Positions 24,761 to 35,954 of a stretch of DNA of 64,000 nucleotides are shown here, piece after piece; position 1 is the stretch's first letter, and each line of letters begins with the position of its first letter. This DNA comes from Cunninghamella blakesleeana. Its lineage: Eukaryota > Mucoromycota > Mucoromycetes > Mucorales > Cunninghamellaceae. The DNA is taken from the NCBI GenBank assembly GCA_017871115.1, contig JAFCIZ010000010.1, positions 337,001-401,000 of the forward strand, read 5' to 3'. The position numbers and the translations under genes are program-made. Under the pieces are notes generated by a model. That model was not told the DNA's origin. It searched no databases and saw nothing but the letters and a program-made list of their open reading frames with translations.

Positions 24761-25325
24761 TATACTTGTTTTTTTTTAAGGAATAAAGAATAAAGAATAG
24801 ATAGAGTAAAATGATATAAAAAGTAAAGTTTGAATTGTAAAAAAAAGAAAAAAGAATAATATTTTATTATTTTATTTTTATCTTTATTATTTATAAAGGC
24901 TAAGCATGTATGCTTAACCTTTTCCTCTAATTTCAATACAATTTAAAGCTAAAAAAATATAACAGGGGTTCTTGGGTCACGATAATTCTTTTTTTTCGTT
25001 TTTTTCATTGTTCGTATCTTGTTTATTATTATAATTTATAAATAGAAGAAACAATAAATAAATATAAACAAAATAATAATGATTTAATTACTGAATAATG
25101 AAATTATATCATGCATACCAATTATGATACACAAACTGTATAAAAAATAAAAATAAAGACGAATATATTTTCAACATTACTTTTAAAATATGCAGCACAT
25201 TAGTTTAGTCCTAATTTAGTAAATAGCTCCAAACCTGCTAAACAATGAAAATATATTATTTTTAAAATAAAAACATATATTAACGCTGCTTTCCTCTCAT
25301 TCTTTTAACTTTACCTTAATATTAA
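24761..25325. other. Bidirectional promoter region of HNH and topoisomerase II-like genes
   Basis: A 565-base gap between two divergent start codons. The only striking element is a near-perfect palindrome at 24895-24922 (separate entry). The rest is A/T rich with T runs. Confidence 0.55.
24895..24922. promoter_or_regulatory. 28-bp near-perfect palindrome between divergent genes
   Basis: Arms of 13 bases around a 2-base centre (core TAAGCATGTATGCTTA) with one mismatch between arms. It could be an operator-like binding site for a dimer, a hairpin at the end of one leader, or an endonuclease recognition site. The sequence alone does not decide. Confidence 0.5.
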
Positions 25326-28300
25326 ATGAGATCTAAGAATAAAACCCATAAACACAATAGTGATGATGAAGACTATAAACCAACTGATGAACAAGGAGTT
25401 CATGAAAGTGATGAAGATGATTTCCAACCACAGGTCAAAGTAATGGCAGCATACTGACTAACTAGTGAACTCGAAAATTAATATTAAAAGAGATAATTAA
25501 TTATGTCTTCTTTTTAATTTTAATTTATATATTTATAGAAAAGGACCAAAAGGCGTATTAACGTAGATAGAAGTACATCATCCCAATCTACTTCAACCCC
25601 TAAAGGTGGTACTTCAACTCAACCTGTTTCAGTTTCTGAAGATAGTACTTCAACGGTATCGACTTCCACTTCTAATACATATAATGTAAATGAGCCTCAA
25701 TCAACAAAGAGGAGGAAGATATCATTATCTCTTAATAAACAAAGAAAGGCTGATATTATGAATGAAACTACTAGTCAAGGTAAAAAATCTATCAAGAAAA
25801 ATGACAACGAGGATGATAGTAGTGATGATGATAATGCAGTCAAAGCTATTAGCCAAACTACAAATATTATCAGCAAAAATGATGATGAAATTCCTGATCA
25901 AAGAACAGTTTATGATACCATTTATAGAAACGTAAATGATTACGTTGGCTCAGTTGACGATGAAGAACGTGAAGAGTGGATATTAGATGAAAATAGACAA
26001 CAATTTGAAAAAAAGAAAATTCTCTGCACTCCAGCAATATTGAAAATAGTGGAAGAAGTCCTCTTGGATATAATGCAAAATAAAGTATTATATTTATTTA
26101 TATGTATACATGAATTATTGATACTAATAGTTTCTTTTACTAACTTAATTTGTATTATTTTTATTTTTTTAAAAATAAAATAAAAAGAAACCAAAAAGGC
26201 ATTTTACAACAAAGTTAAATATTGACTACGAAGAAAAAGAAATCACCATTTATAGCAATGGAGAAAACAATCAACCATTAATAGAACGATATGGTACGTT
26301 ACCAATCAATGTAGCTCAACAAAATGAGAAATACTGGCCAGCTTTATGTAACATGTTTTGTAGTGAATTCATGGTGGAAACTGTTAAAAAAGATGAAGGA
26401 ATAGGTCGCAAACAAGTATTCAAAACCCTTATGCAAGAAATTCTGCCATTGGAAGAATATCAATACAGAAAACACTCTTCAGTGACAATCACCTTTAAAC
26501 TTGATAAGCATACATTCTCTCTTTCGGAAACTGATTATAAAAAATACATAGCTTTATTTAAAAAGCGGTGTTATGATTTATCTGCTTTGATTCCTTGCGC
26601 AGTATTGCATTTGAACGATTCAAAAATACAAGTTATGAATTTTATGGAATATACACAATTTTATACTAGTGCACTTATCAGTCCAATTTTAAAAGATAGT
26701 GATCCTATTATTTTTGATGGTGGGCACAAAAAAGATGAACATTGGGTAATTGGAATAGCAGCTAGTAAAGGCACGTTTAGCCATGTAAGTGAAAGTTACT
26801 CTATATAAATTAAAAATACAGTTTTGATAATTATTTATTTATTTATTTTATCATTTAATTTTTTAATACTCGAAACAGATAAGTTTTGTTAATGGTATAT
26901 CAACGAAAGATGGCACTCATGTTGAACATGTCAGTGAAAAAATATTGGCAAGCATTTATGATGATATTCAAAAAAAATATGAAGGTGAAGATTTGGAAAT
27001 GGATCAAATAAAAAATTGCATTTGCCTTTTTATTAAATGCGACCTTAATAAATTTACATTCAATAATCCACTAAGAGAAAAAATGACGCTACCAAAAGAA
27101 CAGATATCTCCATCATATGAGCCATCAAAAGTCTTTTTAAAAAAAAGTATATAAATTATCTGATAATAGTCATATAAACAATTGTATTTTATTATTTATT
27201 TATTTATTTATACGTATATATAAATAGTTAAAGAATCAAATCTAATAGATAATATTATAAAGATGATAAATTTTAAAGATTATTCCAATTTTGGCCAAGA
27301 AGAATATATGGAAAGGTAAACATTATAGTTTAGTCATATAACCAATTTTTATTGATGACAATTTGCCGACTAGTGTTTAAATAACTGCTACCTATATAGA
27401 TTTGTAGATATGCCTAACTTTTATGATGCTACTATGGCTGGTGTTCGTCCATATAACAAAGAATGTACTTTAATTATTGTAGAAGGAACCAATGCTATCT
27501 CCTTCGCAAAAACTGGAATAGCCACATGTAACAATGAGATATTTGGGTTATACTTCCTAAAGGAAAAGTTAACAAATGTGCGAAATAGTAGTCCATCTAG
27601 GTTTAAACAAGCGGCAGACTTAGCGAATGTTATGAAAATTATGGGTTTAAATTTTGGAACACAATATAACGACGTTAATGACATAAGATATGGAAGAGTA
27701 TTGGTCATTACCGAAAATGTATGTTTTTTTTTTTCTATCTACGTAAATATTATGATTTACTTTATATATATATATATATATATTTATTTATTTATTTATT
27801 TATTTATTTTAGAATTATCAAGGAGCTCTATCAAAGGGCCTCATATTAAGCTTCTTTGAAAAGCTATTCCCGTCTTTATTGAAAATAAGGGGTTTTATTG
27901 GAGATTTAACCACACCGATAAAAAAAGTAAAATCGTGCTATTCACTTATATCTATCTATATATCTAATTATTATTATTATTATTATTATTATATAATTTT
28001 TAGTGCGTAAACATGGATGATGGTCAAGAAAAATTATTCTTCTATAATACTGATTACGAAAAGTGGTCAAAGAATGTTAATGAATCTATATGGTCAATCA
28101 AAGAGATAAAAGTAAATACTACATAATATATCTTAAAATTATTATTCATATATTTGTTTATTTGTTTGTTTAAAAATAGAATCTTAACTCTTTGAATGAA
28201 AATGATGCACGCCTAATCTTTGGTAACATTAAAAGGTATCACCGTAAAATTGAACCGCTTACAGAAAATGACGCTGAACTTCTGGACTTGGTCTTCTCTG

Positions 28301-29984
28301 CACATGAAATAAGAGAAAGGAATGAATGGATAAAGAATTTAAACAAAGTAAATAATAATATATAATATAACATTCTTATTTTACAATTGGTAAAAACTTT
28401 ATTTATTTAATAATAAATTTTATGATAATATATATAGGAGGATCATATTAACCAAAGAGGACCAGTGAACATTATTACAACATTTTTGAAACCCATTCTT
28501 GCCTGTTACTTTATCGATAATAATTTACGTGCTATCCCACATCTTATGGATGGCTGTACTACTACACAACGAAGGATAGTAAATGAATGCTTTAAGAAAG
28601 ATAAGGAATTCCATATTCTGGAATTAGCCAATAGTGTTTGTCATTCAACAAAATTGTACTATGAAGCAAACCAATATATTGCCGACATTTGTAAGATGGT
28701 TCAACCTCACAATATAAACATAATAAATTATTTTGGCAAAGTTGATACTGATTACTATGTAAGTTTTTTTTTGAAAAATATATAAATGTGAAGAAAGAAT
28801 ATTTTTATTTATTAATGATATTATCCATTAGACATTCAACGATAACATTAAATATAATAACCTCTACATCCGTGTATCTCCTTTGTTAAGATCCATTTTC
28901 CTACAGGAAGATGATGATATATTACCATATTGTGACAATGACAATGGTGCCCTTGAAAAAAAATAGTAAGAATGTTTTATATTATATTTTAAAACAATCT
29001 ATATTGCTAATTGATCCTTATTTTAATTAGTTTTCTACCTATTTTACCCATGATTCTTGTTAATGGAAGTAATAATATTGGTGATGGTAATAATGATAAT
29101 AAACAATGAATTACCTCTGATGCATTTTTTTTTACTATATGTTAATTTTAATTTTATTTTTAAAGGTGTTGTATCTTTTATACCAAAATTTAATCCAAAA
29201 GATATTGCTGAATGTATTATATCGATGCTTGATGGTAATGAACCAGAAGAATTGAAACCTTGGTTTGCAGATTTTAAGGTAATAAATTATCAAACAAGTG
29301 CTTATGTATTAAAATTCATACTTCATTTATTGATTTATTGCTTTATTGCTTTATTGATTTTTATTCTACTTTAACTTAAAAAATTCATTAAGGAGACTAT
29401 AAAGAAAAATGAAACTGAAGAGTTCTACACAACTTATGGCGATGCCCATTTTCAAGATGATACTTCTATAATCATTTCAAGACTACCTTACGGACAAAAG
29501 GCTACTGATATTATCGATCATTTAAAAAAACTTATTCCAAATGAAAATCAATATGGCATTTATATTGAGGTATTTCAACTACACAATTATACATGTATAT
29601 ATCAATTTTATGTCACTTACACTTTAATATTATTATCACTCTTTTTCATAGTCTTATAAATGTATGAATTCAAATGAATATTCAATATGCATTCAAGTTT
29701 CTGTGAATAAAGAAAATGGTGAAAAAATAAAAGAAAAAGGGCTACATGACGTATTTAATTTGAAAAGTAGCATTCATTTTAGAAAATTATTTTGTGTAAA
29801 TAATAATGATCAAATTAAAAAGTATGAATCTCCTATGGAAATCCTCAAAGACTTTTATGATTATAGACTAACTTACTATCAAAAAAGAATTTCTACCCAT
29901 CAAGATAATGAAGGTTTATTGGCTTCAAATTGCTGGAAAATGGATCTCGAAGCGTTCATTGAGGAATATAATAGTTTTTTTTAA
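25326..29984 (+). CDS. Degenerate DNA topoisomerase II-like protein (predicted catalytically dead)
   Basis: Fifteen exons: 25326-25439, 25539-26084, 26188-26784, 26879-27146, 27228-27315, 27400-27718, 27813-27926, 28004-28111, 28180-28347, 28438-28758, 28832-28965, 29031-29086, 29166-29278, 29393-29569, 29652-29984; 1151 residues with no stop. After ~165 charged residues it is collinear with eukaryotic TOP2: DYVGSV, EVLLDIMQNK (~211-220), CNMFCSEFMVET, SFVNGISTKDGTHVEHV (~421), VEGTNAISF (~565), LKEKLTNVRN, LMDGCTTTQRRIV, YFLPILPMILVNG, SPMEILKDFYDYRLTYY, stopping inside the C-gate coiled coil. Catalytic residues are changed: GHKL Asn is Asp215, the GRNGYGAK loop is replaced (~264-272), the QTK loop is missing (~483), EGDSA is EGTNA, DxDxD is E643-x-N645-x-Q647, and the Arg-Tyr pair is Asn890-Asn891. 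The open frame across 15 exons argues for a retained non-enzymatic role (inference). Confidence 0.88.
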
Positions 29985-30582
29985 ATAATTTTTTTAAGCT
30001 AGAGATAAATAATAAATAATAAATAAATGAAATAACCTGATATATTTTATACTTAATCTATATGAAGTTGATACTTATTATATGTGCCATTTACGTAAAG
30101 AAAAATAAATAAAGAATGAAACAAAGAAATATATTAATGCTCAAGTACAGATTATAGATATCGTTATAGAATGACTATATGACTATATTATAAATCATGA
30201 TTTTCCAAATATCTTAAATAATACCATTGGCCAGAACTTTTTATAAATTTAATGCTACAAGATTTTTTTATTTCTCATTCTTTCGTTCTCTTCACTTTTT
30301 TCAAAACTATTTATTTCCTTGTTATGTTTAATAGCCATAAGTAACCAGCTAAATACTAATACTTATTTTTTTAATAAATTAATTCAAAATAAATACAAAG
30401 TATCTTTTTATATAGGAAATGATAGTCAGCTTTATTCGATACAAATCTTTTCCCAATATTCCCATTTAAAATTCAGAAATGGAATTATTGGTAAAGTTTC
30501 TTTTATTTAATAAAACATAATTGAGATGGGAAAAATAACAATCTAACCTTATCGTATATATAAAGTAGAATAAAATACACCA
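29985..30582. other. Intergenic, convergent 3' ends
   Basis: The gap lies between the ends of the topoisomerase II-like gene (plus) and the second CAP gene (minus). A 63-codon open frame at 30319 shows no coding character. Nothing else is recognised. Confidence 0.55.
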
Positions 30583-31609
30583 CTAATTGGTCTTGGGAAG
30601 AACATTTTCTCTAAATTGATCCATATAATTTCCTGGTTGATAATAGTTACAACTGTAGTATTTACCATTTGGACAATCATGAACTGCACAACCTACAGTT
30701 TTAGTGCTCTTCCAAACGACGGCACTGAAGTGGCCAGTGCGCCCACTGAAGCCAGGGTTATTATAATTATAAAGAGGTTCTTCAGAATCGTACCAACCGT
30801 TCATGACTTGGTCGAAATTTCTATAGCCTAGAGCAATGTTTTCGCCATATTTACGCTATTTTAGTATTATAAAAGGGAAAGGGAAAAAAAAAATAGAATG
30901 CAAAGTCAGTCTATTGGTTATTTATGTATGTATGTATGTATGTATGTATGTATGTATGTATGTTATTGATTGATTGATTTAAACTTACATTTTGACTATG
31001 ACCCCAATTACATTTTGCAACCCAAGAAGCAGCGAAAGCGGCAGCTTCTTCATTCCAGGTTAAAGGAGGGGATGAATGCATGGCTCGACGAGTATTATGT
31101 AAATCCAAAATATGACTAATTTCACTGGATGAAAGACCACTAACAGATTTGGAAGGAATATTTGAATTTTTTGAACCATTTCCGCTACGAGAGTTTGTAG
31201 GATTAGGGGTGGAAGTAGGAATAGAAGTAGCAGAAGGAGGAGGAGTAGCAGTAGGAGTAGGTTTTTTCTTTTTATGATTAGGGCGTTTTTTGTGTTGAGG
31301 TTTCTTCTTTTTATTACCACCACGTCTTTTAGGGGGACGGTAGGACTTGGATTTTTGATTACCAAGATGTTTACCGTGATTTTTGCCATGATCTTTAAAA
31401 TGGCCAAGGTGTTTTCCATTATCTTTAGGGTGTTCTATACCATGACCTTTACCATGGCCAAGATGTTTACCATGGTCAACATGAGTACCATTTTTACCAA
31501 GATGTTTATCAATGGAAGGGGAAGCATCTTTATCATGAGGTAAACTACCAGCATTTACCATAAAACTTGTACCAACCAAAGCTAATACTAAACCAGTGGA
31601 GAATTTCAT
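30583..31609 (-). CDS. Secreted CAP/PR-1 domain protein with His- and Lys-rich extension
   Basis: Two exons (minus): 31609-30989 and 30855-30583; 297 residues. The signal peptide is about residues 1-20 (MKFSTGLVLALVGTSFMVNA). Residues ~30-85 are a Gly/His/Lys repeat region (HGKHLGHGKGHG, GKHLGHFKDHGKNHGKHLG) that could bind metal ions or acidic polymers. Then comes a strongly basic block (~90-115, KRRGGNKKKK, HKKKK), then a Pro/Thr/Ser linker (~117-145) likely to be O-glycosylated. The CAP domain follows (~165-297): ILDLHNTRRAMHSSPPLTWN, KCNWGHSQN, YGENIALG, GWYDSEEPLYNYNNPG, GHFSAVVWKSTKTVGCA, YSCNYYQPGNYMDQF. It is paralogous to the gene at 20802, with the same exon junction just before the GENIA block but a normal GTAAGT donor. 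Confidence 0.92.
30923..30962 (-). repeat. (ATAC)n tract in CAP gene intron
   Basis: Ten TATG units on the plus strand, (CATA)n in the gene's sense, inside the single intron of the second CAP gene. Confidence 0.9.
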
Positions 31610-31972
31610 TGTCGTTTTTTTTTTTTAAAAAAAAAGAGAAAAAGGAAAGGGAAGGGTTATAAAAAAAAAAAAAAAAAAGTAATAAAGAAGAGTAGAGTAA
31701 AGAAAGAAGAAGATAATTTTTTATTTTATTTTTTTGACATATTTATATTTGGCATAATTTCTTCTAGACTAAATTTTTGATCGAAAACATTTTAATAAGG
31801 TGTAACCATGATATCATTTTATTATTATTATTATTATTATTATTAAAAATGATAATATAAAATTTAAATGAATCAATATATATATCAAAATGTTGTACAA
31901 ATAAAAAAAAACGAGTTTCATTCAAAAAAATATTAAGAATAATAAATGAATAATATAAGTTTATGCTTTTAT
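31610..31972. other. Upstream region of CAP gene; end of TMEM18 gene
   Basis: A/T-rich, with an A-rich leader directly before the CAP start, an (ATT)n run at 31821-31845 and no coding frame. Confidence 0.5.
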
Positions 31973-32765
31973 TTAATCGTTTTTAGTTTTATTATTGTTG
32001 TTCTTTTTATCTGGTGTTGACTTTGCCTTGTTCATTAATTGTCGGCGCTTCATTTCTATCATTAAACCAAATGATGCTTTTAATATAAACATCTATTATT
32101 AAAAAATGAAAAAAAAAAAAAAAAAAAAATATATGATTAATTAATTAACAACTTAAAAATAATTTTTTCTTTTTAAATTACCAAAGTAAAAAACCCATTC
32201 AATATTAAAGGAAATGCATATAAAGAGACGATAAATATTCCAGATTCGTCAAAATAATTAGCCGAAGCAAAAGATTGCCAATGGTTTCCACCATATTGAT
32301 TTAATGGCTGTGTTAATGCTGCTAGTCCCACTATAAAGTTTAAAATATAAAAAGGTAAGGAAAGGGAAATCAAAAGTAAAGATTATAAATATTTAAATAT
32401 GTATATATACATTATTTTCACTTACATAAAATAAAGAAATAGTATGATAAAATTGTATGTTTATTACGGAGTATGATAACTAAAAGAAAGCATACGATAT
32501 GAAATATGACAAGTCCTATTAACCATGTTTGTGACCAATCAATCTATTATTTGATAAATATATAAATATGCATTTATATTATTAAAGATAAAGCAGAATT
32601 ATACGTATACAAGTATATATATATTATTATTATGTATTTATTTACTGCTTGGAAAAACTCTATAGTTTGATATATTTGTTCCTGTAATAAGGAACTAGCT
32701 TTTGATTCTGATTGTGGTAGCTTTGATAGTATATTTTTAACAAGGTCTTCTTTTGAAATAGTCAT
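31973..32765 (-). CDS. TMEM18: TMEM18 family membrane protein
   Basis: Four exons (minus): 32765-32646, 32543-32426, 32330-32182, 32092-31973; 168 residues (human about 140-160). TMEM18 is a small protein of the inner nuclear membrane / ER with three transmembrane segments; its molecular role is not settled. Family landmarks are FFQAIDWSQTWLIGLVIFH (matching the TDW..PWLMGL..FH block), hydrophobic IVCFLLVIIL and SYYFFIL, NQYGGNHWQSFASANYFDESG (matching N..NW..F....YFD..G), FIVSLYAFPLILNGFFTL, and a basic Lys/Arg tail (EMKRRQLMNKAKS..DKKNN). The conserved blocks are each split by introns, so the product is only visible after joining. A 40-residue N-terminal extension precedes the family start. 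Confidence 0.9.
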
Positions 32766-33133
32766 GAGGTTTATATTTATAAGAGAGTAATTTTTTTATT
32801 ATTATTATTTATATTAAATACTTTATTTATTTATATAATTATATATATATATATACAAGTGTTGTCTAAAAAAAAAAAATTGTTCAGGTAACGTATATAC
32901 ACATAAAAACAGTAAAGGGAAAAGGAAAATAAAGTCAATTTTTTTTTAAATTTTAATTTTTTTGAAGCTTTTAACCAATCAAATTGACCAATGGTATTAA
33001 ACCACATTTTTTTAGCTGGCGTTTTTTAAAAATTTAAATATTTCCCTCTTTTTTTTTTTTTTTTTTCTTCCTTTCTTTTCTTCCTCTTTATCTTATTTTT
33101 ATTATTTGCCTTTCCTTTATATTAAGATCCATC
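32766..33133. other. Divergent promoter region between TMEM18 and DNAJC3-like gene
   Basis: A 368-base gap with a CCAAT-type element (ACCAATCAAA about 32974-32983, CCAATGG about 32989) and a polypyrimidine tract (33042-33090) before the DNAJC3-like start. No coding frame. Confidence 0.5.
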
Positions 33134-33353
33134 ATGAAGCATCATCGTGTATTGATTGCTTGTGTATTACCATTTTTATTTCCTGTGTCAACTTTTGGAC
33201 AAAAAACTACACAACAACATCTTACTGATGGTAGTCAGTTTCTTGCAAGTGGTAAATTCCAAGATGCTTTAATAAGTTATGATGCAGCTATTTGTAAGTT
33301 TTCTATAATAATAATAAAAATAACGAAAAATAGCCGGGTTATTAAACTATTAT

Positions 33354-33393
<40 letters not shown>

Positions 33394-34982
33394 CTATCTA
33401 TGTATAGCCCAAGATCCAATGAATTATATCTCTTATTATAAACGAGCTACTACATATTTATCCTTGGGTAGAAATCAAGCCGCTGCGGAAGATTTTACAA
33501 AAATTCTTTCTTTAAAACCTGATTTTGATAAAGCATTATTCCAACGGGCAAAGATTTATATCCAAAATGGTGAATTTGATTTGGCTAAAAAGGATATAGA
33601 ACAATATTTAAAAAACCATTCAAAAGATAACGAAGCTTTACAAATGGTAATAATAATAATAATAACAATATATATGTATATAGAAAAAATCGGGAATCAC
33701 TTTATTAATTTATTTACCTTATTTATTTATCCAGTTGAATGATATTGAAGATACAACAAAAAATATAAAAAAGGCAAAACAAACTTTAGAATCGGGATCT
33801 TTTGATGAATGTATTGATCATATTTCATCTGCTATCAGAGTAGCTTCAAATTTGGGAAGTATACGTAAATTAAGTGCAAAATGTCATATTGGAAAAGGAG
33901 AATTTGATTTAGCAGTTGGTGATTTATCGTAAGTGAAGGAAAAAAAAAAATGAAAAAGATATATTTATGATTGATCATTTATTTATTTATTTATTTATTA
34001 TAGTCGGGCAGCACATATCACACCATCTGATAATGAATTACTACTTCAATTGGCCAAAATCAACTTCTTTTTATTAAATGAACCTGAAGGCGCCACGGCC
34101 AATTTGAAGCAATGTTTACATTACGATCCCGAACAAAAACAATGCAAAGCTTTATTTAGACAATTTAAAAAAATCAACAAAGCCTTAAAATTAGTGGTAG
34201 AAAATTATGATAAAAAGAAATACTCCACATCTAGTAATCAATTAATTGGTACTGCCACACGCCAAGGCCTTATAGAACAAATCAAAGAACAGTTTGAACA
34301 AGCTAAAAAAGAATTAGAATTAATTAATGTCAGTTACCCTATTCCCCAACGCCTTTTAATTCAATGTTATGAATTAGCATGTAAATTACAAACACAATTA
34401 AAAAAGGATGATGATCAAGTCATTGAATGGTGTACCACTACTTTAAATTTACAAGATGATAATGTAGAAGCCTTAAAAAACCGTGGGAAAGCTTATTTAA
34501 ATCAGAATGAATTCGAAAAAGCCGTAAGGGATTTAGAAAAAGCACAAGAATTAACACAAGGACAAGATCATAGTGTATTACAAGATTTACAAAGTGCCCA
34601 ACGATTATTAAAACAAAGTAAGAAAAGAGATTATTATAAAATCTTGGGTGTTTCTCGCGATGCCGATGCACGTCAAATCAAGAAAGCATATCGCCAGTTA
34701 GCTATGGAAAACCATCCTGATCGAAATACCGGAGAAGAAGCACAAAAAAAGATGGCGGAAATTAATCAAGCCTACGAAGTATTGAGCGACGATGATAAAC
34801 GACAACAATATGATAATGGGTTTGATCCTTTCGACCCTGAAGCACAACAAGGTGGTGGTGGAGGTGGTCATCCTTTCCATCATCAAGGTCATCCTTTTGC
34901 TGGTTTTCAAGGCTTTCCTTTTGGTGGTGCAGGTTTTGGTGGTAATGGCGGTGGTAATTTCGAATTTAAAATGCACTTTTAA
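33134..34982 (+). CDS. DNAJC3: DNAJC3/P58IPK-like ER co-chaperone (TPR + J domain)
   Basis: Four exons: 33134-33293, 33408-33646, 33735-33928, 34004-34982; 523 residues (human DNAJC3 504). The signal peptide is about 1-22 ([22 protein letters not shown]). Tetratricopeptide repeats run from ~27 to ~400, for example [41 protein letters not shown] and [20 protein letters not shown]. The J domain is ~419-485 ([23 protein letters not shown] in [22 protein letters not shown]). A Gly/Phe/His-rich tail follows. DNAJC3 acts in the ER lumen, binding unfolded clients through the TPRs and stimulating BiP through HPD. There is no KDEL-like retention tail (ends FKMHF), as in the animal protein. Intron 1 carries a long (TA)n run. 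TMEM18 is divergent upstream. Confidence 0.94.
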
Positions 34983-35218
34983 TCCTAATCTTATATATAA
35001 AAATATATTTATACACGCATACATACAAACTCTTTCTTTCTTTTAATAATATTGTATATTTTCACAACTATAAATAATAATCCATTTTAATTTTCAAGTC
35101 TAAAATGCGAAATAAAACCCTTTTTTTTTTTAATACTTTTAACCCCCGCTTTAGTTTATTTTATTTTCCAACTTCTTTTTCTATTTTTCTTTTTCTAAAT
35201 TATAAAAAAATAAAATAA

Positions 35219-35239
35219 ATGGTAAATGGAAAACAATAA
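35219..35239 (+). promoter_or_regulatory. Short upstream ORF overlapping the next start codon
   Basis: ATG at 35219 opens a six-codon frame (MVNGKQ) that ends at 35239, overlapping in another frame the ATG at 35226 chosen for the next protein. If transcribed, it would reduce initiation at the main start. This could be chance. Confidence 0.35.
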
Positions 35240-35954
35240 AATACATGAAATAGAAGAAAATTTTAACAAAAAACTTGGAGAGTATAATGGAGTGGTACTA
35301 TTCATTGGCCATGGTAGTAAAAACCAGTATAAAAAAGAAGAAAAAGGACCACTAGACATACTTTTAAAAAAAATCGACAAGATAGTGGAAGGATTTAATA
35401 AAACATATAATAATAACTGGATTGCAGTTTATGGAGGGGATAAAAATCAAGGTGAACATCACCCTGATATTGGGTATATCATGTATTATTTAAAACACCA
35501 TCATCGTATCCCTATAGCAGCCATAATAATGAAAGATAACTCTACTATCGAAATAAAAGATGCCTTTTGGTTAGATCATATTTTTTATACAGAATTTAAT
35601 AAAGATTTAAATGGTCAGATACTTTATGGTGGACTCTATCAAAATCAATTGGTAGGAGCGACAAAAGTTTATTTAAGTGATCAATGGACTGACCCTTCCC
35701 TTTCCTCATTAATAGTAAAAAATAAAAATAAAAGACGATTATTGGATCATGTAATGGCCATTGGTGGAGGTAATATTTCCTTTCAAGAAATTAAATATGC
35801 ATTTGAAAAAGGAATCTCAATTACTTATCTTCCAGCGGAAATCAATCATCAAATCGATCATGAGCCAGATCCTCTATGTAAAAAATATGGCCCAATTCAT
35901 CAATGGGCTTTGGAACATAAAGAGGAAATCACTATCTTATCTTTGGATGAATAA
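35226..35954 (+). CDS. Unrecognised 242-residue protein, possible Rossmann-like fold
   Basis: Single-exon protein that I do not recognise. It has balanced composition and regular strand-helix alternation, unlike random A/T-rich frames. Gly-rich turns follow hydrophobic strands: VVLFIGHGSKNQ (~23-34), WIAVYGGDKNQGEHHPDIGY (~65-84), GQILYGGLY, VGATKVYLSD and HVMAIGGGNISFQEIKYAF (~178-196). This pattern recalls a Rossmann-like or SLOG/LOG-type nucleotide-binding fold, but that is a fold-level guess. No signal peptide or membrane segment is seen. The short uORF at 35219 overlaps its start. It lies 243 bases downstream of the DNAJC3-like gene on the same strand. Confidence 0.75.
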   Translation: MENNKIHEIEENFNKKLGEYNGVVLFIGHGSKNQYKKEEKGPLDILLKKIDKIVEGFNKTYNNNWIAVYGGDKNQGEHHPDIGYIMYYLKHHHRIPIAAIIMKDNSTIEIKDAFWLDHIFYTEFNKDLNGQILYGGLYQNQLVGATKVYLSDQWTDPSLSSLIVKNKNKRRLLDHVMAIGGGNISFQEIKYAFEKGISITYLPAEINHQIDHEPDPLCKKYGPIHQWALEHKEEITILSLDE

